64,000 nucleotides of DNA from Lamellibrachia satsuma (lineage: Eukaryota > Annelida > Polychaeta > Sabellida > Siboglinidae): positions 1,257,501 to 1,321,500 of the forward strand of contig BSQZ01000051.1 of assembly GCA_033239005.1 (NCBI GenBank). The letters run 5' to 3'. The notes beneath the pieces are model-generated. The model ran no database searches, was not told the DNA's origin, and saw only the letters and a list, made by a program, of their open reading frames with translations. Numbering within the stretch: position 1 is the first letter of the stretch; each line of letters starts with the position of its first letter. A program made the position numbers and the translations under genes. Shown in pieces: positions 11,951 through 26,100 of the stretch.

Positions 11951-12339
11951 TAAAGTTTTCTGTACCATATTTGATTTGATGGCAATGGATTGTCGTGCCG
12001 CTCCCTATTACAATTTAAAATAGGAAACGGTCAACAGGTAAAAGGGGATTAGCTAAATGGTGTAAAGACTTCAGTTCTATACAACAAAATAATTTATAAG
12101 AAACACGATCAAGATTTTCAATAATACATGCTTTATTTGGAGTAAAACCTCTTGGATGTAAACTGTATACAATCCCTTGCGTGTAAAACTCTATAAAATG
12201 AAGATTGAATAATCAATAAGGTATCCTTATGCCACACGAATATTAAGAAAGCCGGTGTAGCAGCAGCTTGCTACCAGAACCGGGAGTATGCACACCAAAC
12301 TTACCGGGCACATCAAACCCCGAGTTCTGTCCTCCAGCC

Positions 12340-14270
<1,931 letters not shown>

Positions 14271-14399
14271 AACAAGTTGCCTTAATTTGTTTTTCTATCT
14301 TTTATAATTGATTTCATTAACACTGTTGGTTTTCTCAAGAAAAACATATATGGTTTGTGTTTTGCTTTTATAGAATTCCTAAACCCTTTGGTGATCCAT

Positions 14400-16433
14400 A
14401 CTCTTGACGATACACGACTACTCACGATAATGTCTAGATGTTCTTCTGTTGATCTTCAACAGTATCACAACAGTGTCGTATCACAACGAGTTGACGATAC
14501 ACGACTACTCACGATAATGTCTAGAGATTCTTCTGTTGATCTTCAACAGTATCACAACAGTGTCGTATCACAACGAGTTGACGATACACGACTACTCACG
14601 ATAATGTCTAGAGATTCTTCTGTTGATTTTCTACATGTATCACAACAGTGTCGTATCACAACGAGTTGACGATACACGACTACTCACGGTAATGTCTAGA
14701 GATTCTTCTGTTGATCTTCAACATGTATCACAACAGTGTCGTATCACAACGAGTTGACGATACACGACTACTCACGGTAATGTCTAGAGATTCTTCTGTT
14801 GATCTTCAACATGTATCACAACAGTGTCGTATCACAACGAGTTGACGATACACGACTACTCACGATAATGTCTAGAAATCCTTCTGTTGATCTTCAGCAT
14901 GTACCACAAGAGTGTCGTATCACAACGAGTTGACGATACACGACTACTCACGGTAATGTCTAGAGATTCTTCTGTTGATCTTCTACATGTATCACAACAG
15001 TGTCGTATCACAACGAGTTGAAGATACACGACTACTCACGATAATGTCTAGAGATTCTTCTGTTGATCTTCAACATGTACCACAACAGTGTCGTATCACA
15101 ACGAGTTGACGATACACGAATACTCACGATAATGTCTAGAGATTCTTCTGTTGATCTTCTACATGTATCACAACAGTGTCGTATCACAACGAGTTGAAGA
15201 TACACGACTACTCACGGTAATGTCTAGAGATTCTTCTGTTGATCTTCAACGTGTACCACAACAGTGTCGTATCACAACGAGTTGACGATACACGACTACT
15301 CACGGTAATGTCTAGAGATTCTTCTGTTGATCTTCAACGTGTATCACAACAGTGTCGTATCACAACGAGTTGACGATACACGACTACTCACGGTAATGTC
15401 TAGAGATTCTTCTGTTGATCTTCAACGTGTATCACAACAGTGTCGTATCACAACGAGTTGACGATACACGACTACTCACGGTAATGTCTAGATATTCTTC
15501 TGTTGATCTTCAACGTGTATCACAACAGTGTCGTATCACAACGAGTTGACGATACACGACTACTCACGGTAATGTCTAGAGATTCTTCTGTTGATCTTCA
15601 ACATGTATCACAACAGTGTCGTATCACAACGAGTTGACGATACGACTACTCACGATAATGTCTAGAAATCCTTCTGTTGATCTTCAGCATGTACCACAAG
15701 AGTGTCGTATCACAACGAGTTGACGATACTGACTACTCACGGTAATGTCTAGAGATTCTTCTGTTGATCTTCTACATGTATCACAACAGTGTCGTATCAC
15801 AACGAGTTGAAGATACACGACTACTCACGATAATGTCTAGAGATTCTTCTGTTGATCTTCAACATGTACCACAACAGTGTCGTATCACAACGAGTTGACG
15901 ATACACGAATACTCACGATAATGTCTAGAGATTCTTCTGTTGATCTTCTACATGTATCACAACAGTGTCGTATCACAACGAGTTGAAGATACACGACTAC
16001 TCACGGTAATGTCTAGAGATTCTTCTGTTGATCTTCAACGTGTACCACAACAGTGTCGTATCACAACGAGTTGACGATACACGACTACTCACGGTAATGT
16101 CTAGAGATTCTTCTGTTGATCTTCAACGTGTATCACAACAGTGTCGTATCACAACGAGTTGACGATACACGACTACTCACGGTAATGTCTAGAGATTCTT
16201 CTGTTGATCTTCAACGTGTATCACAACAGTGTCGTATCACAACGAGTTGACGATACACGACTACTCACGGTAATGTCTAGATATTCTTCTGTTGATCTTC
16301 AACGTGTATCACAACAGTGTCGTATCACAACGAGTTGACGATACACGACTACTCACGATAATGTCTAGAGATTCTTCTGTTGATCTTCAATGTGTATCAC
16401 AACAGTGTCGTATCACTACTCACGATAATGTCT
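14400..16433. repeat. 87-88 bp minisatellite, about 23 units, with a 9-unit higher-order repeat
   Basis: Units begin GATACACGACTACTCACG and end CACAACGAGTTGAC. Starts at 14,409, 14,496, 14,583 and 14,671 give 87-88 bp spacing. Diagnostic variants recur 789-790 bp apart: TCTAGAAATCC at 14,871 and 15,661, and TCTAGATATTC at 15,487 and 16,276. A block of nine units has therefore been duplicated as a whole. Each unit holds two short hairpins (GTTGA-TCT-TCAAC, and GTCGTATC with GATACACGAC). It lies between a non-LTR element and a gypsy pol remnant. Confidence 0.95.
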
Positions 16434-18110
16434 GATTTTGTCATTGGTTCTTCTTCAGTGTCATATTCTCTAAGTGACAATGCATCTGCATTACTATTTA
16501 CCCCACCCTTCATGCGTACTACGGTGAAATCGTACCCCTGTAGAGCCAATGCCCATCTAGCAATTCGCCCCGTGTTGACTTTGACATTCATCAAATATTT
16601 TAGTGCACTGTAGTCTGTTACAATCGTGAAATGACTGTTTGCTATATATGGGTGATATGCCTTGATACCCTCGATAATTGCTAGTCCTTCCAGTTCTATT
16701 ACAGGGTAGTTACGTTCAGACTTTCTCAATGCCCTACCTCCATAGGCTATGACTCTTTCTTTCTCTGTGTCATCTTTCTGGCTATGATATACCCCAATGC
16801 CCGTGCTGAAGCATCTGTGGTCAGAATGAATTCCTTATTCTTGTCTGGATAAGCTAGAATAGGAGCTCTGACCAACTGGCTCTTGATTTCTAGAAATGCT
16901 TCTTCACATTCCGAAAACCATTCCCATTTAGTGTCATTCTGTAGTAAGTGGTTCAACGGATAAGCCAGTTTAATATAATATCTTATAAATATCTTATAGA
17001 AATTACTCATTCACGTAAACCGTCGCACTTGCATCTTATCCTTCGGCACAGGATACGTGTCTATCACGACCGTCTTGTTCGAATTAGGTTTTGTTCCCTG
17101 TTTGGAAATGACATGTCCCAAGTAATCAACCTGCTGTGCTGCTAAATGTCACTAGCTGGGCTCTAATGTCAAGTTGTGCTATCTCAATCTCTTAAACACA
17201 TCGTCTAAATCCCTCAGATGTTGGTCAAATGATGGACTGTAGACAATTATGTCATCGACATATAGCAGAACTGATTTAAAAATTAAATCAGAAAATACCT
17301 TTGACATCGTCACCTGAAATGTCGTTGCATTTGATACCCGAAATGGTAATCTGTTCCATTCGTACTGACATTGCCGCGTGATAAACGAGCTCGAGCCAAA
17401 TATAGCACTGTAAAATAAGATGCTTTAGCTAGCCTTCCTAGTGGAATCCCACGCATCATCAAACCTAGGCAAAGGGAAACTAGTTCGCTCAGACACACCA
17501 TTTACCTTACGATAGTCAATTGCAAATCTATACTCTGCGTCACCTGGCTTTTTCAATATCACAACTGGTGTTCGCCATTCTGACGTCGAAGGCTCTCTTA
17601 GTCCATTCTGTAAAAGTTCCTTAATTTGCGTTTCCATCTCTTGACGCATTTTGTGCATTACCTTTACTGCAAACGTATCAAACTGTTTTCACTAAGCATT
17701 TCGCTTAATTTTGACTTTTACTCACTGCTTATATCAGCATTTTCCAAATCCAGTGCCAAATCTGATAAGTGCAACTGACTGTCTGTTATCTGTGCCTATC
17801 CTTCGTTTTCGTTCTGCTCTAATTCTGGTGTTGTGTGGAAAATGTCCACTGTTATGCCCTTTGCAATAGTTGTTGGACAACTGGAGTTGTTTACAACTCT
17901 GATAACCGTGATTCTACCTTTCGGCTTAACCACACAACTCAGTTTAACTTCCCCACTTGGGCTAGCCTCGATTACATTTGGGCGGCAAAGTCTAGTCACA
18001 TGACTACATTCAAGTAGCGCTGTCCTCTGGTGGGTAACATCCCTCAGTGCTGCCACATTGTGGGACTCCACGCAACTATATCCACTTATGGCTCTACCAT
18101 AGGACAAACG
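16434..18110 (-). pseudogene. Ty3/gypsy-like pol remnant (RT and RNase H)
   Basis: Reading leftwards: 18,107-17,796 is a pol-like linker. 17,658-17,425 is the RT start (IKELLQNGLREPSTSEW, PVVILKKPG, FAIDYRKVN). After a gap and shifts, 17,010-16,747 carries the RT end and start of RNase H (YPLNHLLQND, then FILTTDASARALG). 16,729-16,397 is RNase H (RNYPVIELEGLAII, FTIVTDYSALKYL, then VNSNADALSL). Frame breaks near 16,740, 17,040 and 17,430 make it inactive. Integrase and LTRs are not seen; the left end runs directly into the minisatellite. Confidence 0.85.
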
Positions 18111-18119
18111 CAGACAGCT

Positions 18120-19080
18120 CGCGTATCAATGCACAAGTTGTGAAACAACATTTGATTTTCAAATAGGCTGCCATTATAGCGGTTCTTAGGATTCCTGCAA
18201 AATGTGTCCTACGATTAGATTTTCTTCAACATTTCACAGCACAATTGATGCTCCATTAGCACGCATGCTGCCTAAAAATCACAACTTTCAGAATAAAAGC
18301 ATTGCAAATACCCTCAACTTCGACCCAGCCCGGTGAAGGATTTAGAAATGTTGGTACGTTGTCATCGAATGAAAGATCCATCGAAGTAGTAAAGCAAACA
18401 TTAACTTTACCCGATGTGAAAGTACTCGGAAAAAAAATCACTCATTATACAACCACGAAAGTAGTCATTTTGTTATTTTCTACCTGTCGGACAAATACGA
18501 CACAGTGAGCTATTTGAGAGTTCGACCACTCTGTGGCTTTTGTTGACCACAGACCACATCTACGATCAGTCCGCCACAGCCCACATAAAGAGTCCATAGG
18601 ACAGTAACGAATGCGCGTTATGAGTTGATAGATCAGCGACCATTGCAGCATGGTGCAAGGAGGCGAAGGAACGCAGATAGAGGCGCGTGGGTGGATATAC
18701 TGTCTGACCGCCTCCAAAGTTAGCGTATTAATATAGATATGGTGAGGTCTCGATCACGCCACATGAGGTCAGACCACATTGCACTATTGCATAACAAACA
18801 TAATGCATGAAAAATACTAAAAACTGTTCACTGTAACTGCCATCATCTGACTGACATGCTGACCAAGTTTAGGCAAAATCACGCACATCCAGCTGGTTTT
18901 AAACGCCCCCACGCCCGTCAATATTTACATAAATATCCATGTATTCACGCGCCCACGTGCACGTCCATCCGCCTGCTAAACTCTAAAATTGCACGATTTT
19001 ACTGCTAACAGCTTTTACAAACAGACCTGTAAAGATGCCTGGTCATTTGCACTCTTGTCATGTCATATTAATTTCTTAAG
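18120..19080. mobile_element. Mosaic copy of the long-TIR DNA element family
   Basis: 18,131-18,270 resembles 7,856-7,995. 18,260-18,560 resembles 11,700-11,880. 18,590-18,640 resembles about 7,715-7,765. 18,830-19,080 matches the right terminal repeat 8,640-8,935 (GACATGCTGACCAAGTTT, CATGTATTCACGCGCCCACGTG). It is probably a more complete copy whose left terminal repeat is lost. Confidence 0.6.
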
Positions 19081-19395
19081 TTCCACCATTGCTTGAACTC
19101 CTCTGGAAAGTGGCTCTCACTCAATTTGGCTACTGTTTCCATCTTTGTCCGACAGGAAGAAAATCATAACAGTAAATAAGTCTAATTAAATGCCTTTGTG
19201 GTTTTTAATACACTCCCACGATTCCCCAGTCAATCGCGCCATTCCAACATACTGAATTATCAGGTATAGTGAGAATGAATACTTTGTAATATAAATAAAA
19301 GTTAGGATGCACATTTTTATTAATATCCTCATGACCTTTCAGTATTCAAAGCAAACTTCTTTTGGCCTGCTCTTAATCTTGCCTGTTGTTAAACC

Positions 19396-19406
19396 GCACG
19401 CAAGTA

Positions 19407-19466
<60 letters not shown>

Positions 19467-19467
19467 C
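19396..19467. repeat. (GCAC)n microsatellite
   Basis: Tandem CGCA/GCAC tetranucleotides just beyond the predicted polyadenylation site of the epimerase gene. Potential Z-DNA. Confidence 0.95.
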
Positions 19468-19502
19468 ACCCATACTATAACTACACTCATATAAAAGTAT
19501 TC

Positions 19503-19508
19503 TTTATT
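19503..19508 (-). promoter_or_regulatory. Polyadenylation signal AATAAA of the epimerase-EGF gene
   Basis: Canonical AATAAA on the minus strand about 215 nt past the stop codon at 19,721. It is the first canonical hexamer noticed after the stop. Confidence 0.55.
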
Positions 19509-19720
19509 GAAATGTATCGATACACCTAACATATCACATGATATACATATACAGCGTATATACATTATTTCCTAACAATGATAGAGTGCAGCAACAATTC
19601 ATGACATGTGACTAAACTAGGTTACTTGACAGACACTATTTGACAGACAAGCCATTAAATACTCTCACAACTCGTCATAGTTTTGGTGACAAACAGTTCA
19701 GTTGCGACTTCCTTCGTCTT

Positions 19721-20118
19721 TTAAGTTTTCTGCTTGTCTGATGCACTACTATCTTTGTCAGTGTTTATTTTATTTTTGTTCGAGTCAAGACTAATTGTGC
19801 CACTGTTAGTTTTCTGTTTGTTCGAGTCAAGACTAATTGTGCCACTGTTAGTTTTCTGTTTGTTCGAGTCAAGACTAATTGTGCCACTGTTAGTTTTCTT
19901 TTTGTTCGAGTCAAGACTAACTGTGCCACTATTTGTTTTCTGTTTGTTCACGTTTTCTTCATTCGGTGATGGCTTTGTTGAAACTGTTTTTTCACATCTG
20001 TGGGAATTACTCATGACAAGAGGTGCCTCGCATACACAGCGATAATCACCCTTTGCTACTCTGGTACACCGCGAGTGATGTGGACAAGTTGTTTCTCCCA
20101 GGCTGCAATAGTCGATGT
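19721..20118 (-). CDS. Epimerase gene coding exon 11: EGF domain, repeat tail, stop
   Basis: Acceptor CTTGCAG just beyond 20,118; stop TAA at 19,723-19,721. It starts in phase 1 and completes the Asp of DIDYC. EGF Cys are at residues 512, 519, 525, 535, 537 and 549 with normal EGF spacing (C-x6-C-x5-C-x9-C-x-C-x11-C). Then comes a 14-residue repeat ([14 protein letters not shown]) about four times, and a short Asp/Ser/Lys-rich end. Confidence 0.9.
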
Positions 20119-23100
20119 CTGCAAGGAAGAGAGCAACATATAACCATTGATGCATGCAAAGTATGTGGAACATTGGGCAACAGTTCTTAATAAGATATTA
20201 TATTGACTAGACAAAGGTTTATTAGTGACAGGACCAACTAGCGATAGGACCAAACTGGCAAAATAGTGTAAACTACACCTCCATTACAGGGCTGGGGTGA
20301 AATATACTTGGCTAAATATTCCTACAAATACACCATTCTGCAAATTGATAGATACAACTACAATTCTACAAACATCCTGTTTCCAATATAAATACAAGCT
20401 ATGAAACATTATGTATTCCAGTTTTATGAAGTAAATGCTTAGGCGGACATACTTACATATGTACATGCATACATTGATGCATGCATGAATATGCATGCAC
20501 GCACGCATGCAAGCACATAATATTGCATTAATCAGTATTATGCAAATTACGAACTGGTGACAAAATAATCAGCAAATATGTTCCAGCTTCATGGCAAATA
20601 GATTTATTTTGGCTTGCTGTTTGTGGTAATTGAAATGATGGATAAAATAATGAGAAATCCCCAAATTGATATGCAAGAATGTAATGGAATAGTGAAATAA
20701 AAATTTGGTGCCATTTGTTTATTGGTTGATGTCAAATTATCCACATATACCAACACATGAATACAAGAAAACAAAAACAACCGACATATTAGCTGCACCA
20801 ACTGGCTTCATAAGTATAACAGGTTCACTCACCAAATACGAAAATACCCGCATTCTTTGAAAACACTTTTGACCACCAGTCTTTACTGATTACCTGTCTC
20901 TTCATCCAGCCATCAGTGGTGATTGCTGCAACAAACAACACCCTTGACCACTCTATGTCCACTCAGTTCTGCTGGAACAGTTGACCAACACACAAGTAAT
21001 TCTGGCCTGCATTAACTGCTTTCAGTTAACGCAGATAATGAATAAGAATAAAGTCAAACTCTCTGTATCAGGGGCACTCACATGGAACCCTCAGGGCAAA
21101 AGCAAATGGAAAGGGCTGGAAGCCCAAGCCCAAATCTGTGTATGGTGGAAAGGAGTCGTTGATGGCCTATGCTCTGCCTGGGAGTGAAAAGACTAATGTA
21201 AGTCAAGTCACTGCGTCAGGGAGTCGGCTATGTTCCGTGCATCTTGCTCCATATTACAGACCATTGCAACAAGAGAGAGAATGAGCCAGTGTGTTGATTG
21301 GTACTGGCAATGAAAACATGGAGCAAGGAAACCAGGGAAGCTGCACTCGCATGAATTGTCATCCCGAAACATGGCACAGGCTTTGAAAATAGGAAGTTAA
21401 GACTGCAATACTAGACAGAAAAATTTGGAAGGCCATCGTCATTCAAAGACCTCACTCGACATAATCGTAAATATAATATACATACTGACATGTCAATATG
21501 TATGTGCATACATGCATTTGCATGGGCGTGCGTGCATGTGTATGTGTGTGTGTGTATCTGCATGGGTGTATATATATACATGTAGAAAAGTTTTTTAGTT
21601 TGAACATACAAGTCTACCATGTAGGGGAAGGCAGTGTTAGTTGAGCCACCCATGTTTCCCAGGAAACTACAGCAGCGACACTTACATGGTACCACCCAGT
21701 GATTGAACATTAGAACAAGATTAATGTAAAATAACTGCCATTTGTCACAACTGTCACAAAATGTGAGTTAAAAATATGTTTTTTTATGTTTTTCAAAACT
21801 TTTAGTGATTGCGATTAATATCTGCTGGTGTGTAAACTATCAACGCCTGTGACCAGATTTTATTGTCTGTGCACTTACAAATGGTTTCACTACGCACATG
21901 GCAGAAGATTATGTAGATCACTTCGCGCATAAATGAGAAGTTAATTAAAAAGCTAAATTGTTGAAACAGGGCTGGTTGAGCCACCCAACCAAATAGGAAG
22001 CAGCAGCTAAAGAACAAAGACAAGTGTTGTACACCCCAAGATACATCAAGGAATTAATTTTTCCAAGCAAATTGGAACATCGGATCGTTACGTGACAACA
22101 TGTTATCAGTTAGTTACACTGGTTGCAATTGGCCTATAAGTCTATATTAATTAAGTATGTCGACTTAATTAAGCATGTAGACTTGTCAGAGACGGGTTGT
22201 ACCCATTGGGTAGATGTGTTGGCCGAGTTGTTATGAAATTTTAGTAAAAGGTCTACGTAAATTATGCAAATAAAACATTTACCCAACTAATGCTACACTG
22301 TGGCTCAACTTACCCCACACCAAGTGTTAGTTGAGCCAGCTATTTGAATCTGCTACATTTATCTATGCATACAAGATATATTATCTTGGTATAAAATTAT
22401 CTACTAATATTAATCATAGTTAATGTAAGTAAAAAATGTTTTACTTATGAATATGATTGTGTCCTAGATATAAAAAATAGTTCAAATAACACTGCCTGTA
22501 TTGAAATAGTTCAAATAACACTACCTGTTTTGAAATTTAATGTGGTTAGTCAATGGTTAAAACTTTGTATTCAAATTAATGGGTAGAACTAATTAATCTG
22601 ACAATTCAGTTATTGGCTTAATTAGTTATTAAGCGCCTTGTACATTTCCAGTGTAGAGGATCATGCATGTAATGTAACACATGAAACAAGATTAATTTGT
22701 CCCAACATCAATAACAAATATTTTAAGCAAACCGTATAGATACAGTAAACCTTGTCTCACCAATACAAAGTTTATCCTTTTTGCAGATCTCTTGCAACTT
22801 GTCGTGATTCAACTTTGCTGCATTTGGAACATACATAGAGTCGACACCCTTGGCAGTCAGACCCTGTCGGAAACAACAGTCAAAAGTCAAGCCAAACGAA
22901 ACATACTGAGAGCGCATGTAATGGTATCATGCTTGTATGGGACGGTGTCTTGAGACGGCATCTTGAGACGGTGTCATTGACCAAGCAATAACAACAGAAG
23001 CTGCAAGTTTGCGAGAACGTCTGGATCTGGAGAGTCACAGGAGCAAAGAGGGTAGATAGAAGGAGGGTGAATGGAGGTTGAGAAGAGATTGGGAGGCAGT

Positions 23101-26100
23101 TCAGCTTAACTGGAAGAGTACGAATAAGCCGGATGATGTGGGAAGGTCACTTGGTGGGGATGGAGGAGGGCCGACTACCAGAGAGAGCGGAGGTGATGAA
23201 ATAGTGAGGCAGGAAAAGGGGAAGAACACAATTAAGATGGGAAGACTGCATTAAGAGGAATGGGAGAAGGGCGGAGGAGGATGAAAAGTGGAGGGAGAAG
23301 GCTGCCGATAGGGAGCAGTGGAAAAGGACAACTAAAGCAGTACATCAGTACAAGAACTAGTCAGTCTCACCACTTTATAAAGAGAACAACGAGGAAGAAC
23401 ATATCTGTGGCTTATCAAAGAAAATCTGGCTATTTTTTAGGGGATGGGTTAGTGCTACACCAACAACCCTTGTAGGTGCCCAGGGTGGAGAACCTGAGTT
23501 AATAACCAAGGTTTGATAATGTAAGTTTGACTTACCTGGAAGAAGATCATGTCTTGTCCCTTCTTAAGCTCACTAATTTTGGGCAATTCCTTCTGAAATT
23601 CCTGTTCTGACACGGCTACCTGGCCGTATATTGGTATACAGTTCCGTCCCTGTTTCTGGTAACCAGGCTTACAGGGACATGTCTGCTGGAACGCATCTGT
23701 CTCTGAAAAATATACATATATTATAGATTTAAGACATGTTTCTCTGGCTAACCATGGAATTAAAACATCATTCATTATGTATTTATTATTTATCCAGTCT
23801 GTCCTGAGGGTTTTGAAGCGGGGGGTTCGGGAACACACAATCAGTCGAGATTACTGGAATGATTTCTGAAAAATGTTAGAATAAAAAATATTCTCTCGAA
23901 AAGCATGTTTCATTTGAACCCCCCAAACCCCCCTCGAGTAACGGGCCTGTTATAAAGGTTTAAAACATTTTTTTTACCCTTAGAGGAAAACTAATGTCCC
24001 TTTATTGGAAAAATTATGTTGCCATAATAAGAAAAACTAATGTTGCCCTAACATGAAACATATATAGTTGCCCTAACATGGGTTTTACTAGTTTCCTAAT
24101 ATATCAATCGGTATCAACCCCAGGGGTTAGTTGAGAGTCTGAGAGAACAAGATTTAACAAGATTTGCCATCCAAGCCAAAGGCCCAGATGGCAAGTGGAC
24201 AAGGAAGCCATTGGCTTATCGAGAGTCCAACAATGTTCACCTACTTATAACCCGCCCTCCTGAGATATGTGTCAACCTTGTTTTTAAACATATTCACGCT
24301 GCTAGCAGTTACACAATATGTAGACAATTTGTTCCATTCATTTATTGTCCTCTGTGAGAACGAGTGCTTCCTGATGTCCAATCTACATTGATCCTTTACT
24401 AATTTTACCTCATGTCCTCTAGTTCTGCTATCCTTCTTGAGTGAGAAAAACATATTTCTATCAATATTTTCATACCCATTCAATATCTTAAAAACTTCAA
24501 TCTGATCTCCTCTTAACCTCCTTGTCTCTAGAGTTGGTAAACCACATTCTTTCAGGCGTTCTTCATAACTAAGGTCTCTAAGTTCTGGAATCATTTTAGT
24601 TGCTCTCCTTTGTATGCGTTCAAGCGTATCTATATCCTTCTTACGATATGGTCTCCATGCTTGTATACAGTATTCTAAATGAGGTCTAACTATTGCTTTA
24701 TAAAGAGGTATAATTAACTTTTTTCCCTTGTATGTTATGTTTCTTCTAATCAATCCAAGAATTTGATTACCCTTTGAAGCTGCAATACCACACTGCTCTG
24801 AAAAGACTTAACATCTTCCCTGTCTTGTCTGAGTACAAACACTGTTACGAAAACACAATATAAAAATGTTGTTACTCACTTTTGTCAACAGTAAACTTGA
24901 CTTCACAAAGGGTTGGTAGGTGAATTCCCTGAGTATTCGCCCAATCAGCATACCTGTGTATAACACAGCATGGTTAGATTTCTATCATCATCAGTGGCAA
25001 TCTCAATTTCGAGTATGACGTTCATCATGTACAGCAATTATAGTTATTAACATTATAATGTAAAAAGTTCAAAATGTTCATAGCAGTTGATATTAAAATG
25101 TTCAAAGAAGCTCGAAAAGACATCAGAGTGAGGTCAACTACATGCTAACTGAGCATATAATAGTATCTGTCACTGTTTAACCAAGCAAAAATTACACAAA
25201 CATCTGTGTATATTACATATAATTAACAGAGTATGGAACTGCATCTGTGATTAACAAGGAGACAGCATTACTGACCGTTGTCGATCACGTGCAAGTCTCG
25301 CATGAAGGTCTATGTTATGTTGAAGCATCTTCTTATTCTCGTAGTGTGAGTCTCTTGAGTCTCGGTCCTTCAGGAGCCTGTCACAGTCATTACCATGGTT
25401 ACCATTTAGTCTCACATTACCATGGTTACCATTCTATATGACATGAGTGACATCACATTTTGAACAACTGAAAAGTCCTTGCTTCATTTAAGAAACCACA
25501 ACACTCGCATTAGTGCTTATAAACTTTACAGATGTAATGTATAGTAGTGAAACTAATATCTAACATATGTAAGTGTACTTTTTGATAAAGAGAAGGGCAT
25601 AAATCAAGACGCTGGTGCTTTGCAATGTCTTCAGAAATCTAGAGTAAAACCTTAACTTTGAGAAACCATTGATAAAACTTAGAAAGCAAAATCCTATAGA
25701 GATAATTGCATTATGTTAACTGTCATTTTATCAGACGATATTTGATCACTTTGGAAGTACAACACTTACAACACAATATCTTAAAATTTCCTCTGGAACT
25801 GAAAGACAAACTCCCATAAACTTCCAGACGGAATTGGATAGAAGCCAACCTACCCATTGAACCATTTCTGAACGTTGGGGTCTGATTTCTTCGCCTTGCG
25901 TTCTTGTGCATATTGCTTGAACCATTCAACAAATTTCTTCACCCCTGTTAAAAGCAAAAAGCAAGGTATAAGTCTACAAGATATACTACTCATTATTACT
26001 CCAGTCATAAATGACAACATGTAGCATGGGGAATGTGTCAAAACATACATCAGAAACTGGCCAAGATGCTGAACAACGTCACTGCCACCTGGACGTCAGA

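Noticed and set aside
14355..14669. 104-codon repeat protein on the plus strand
   Set aside because: It comes from the 87-bp minisatellite and ends as soon as units become 88 bp; not a gene.
14400..16433. CRISPR-like array
   Set aside because: Units are contiguous and nearly identical along their whole length, with no unique spacers, and the genome is eukaryotic. The same holds for the 72-bp and 81-bp arrays.
23260..23475. Small basic protein gene
   Set aside because: The sequence in other frames is the C-terminal tail of a non-LTR RT (RWEDC motif); this frame is a shadow.
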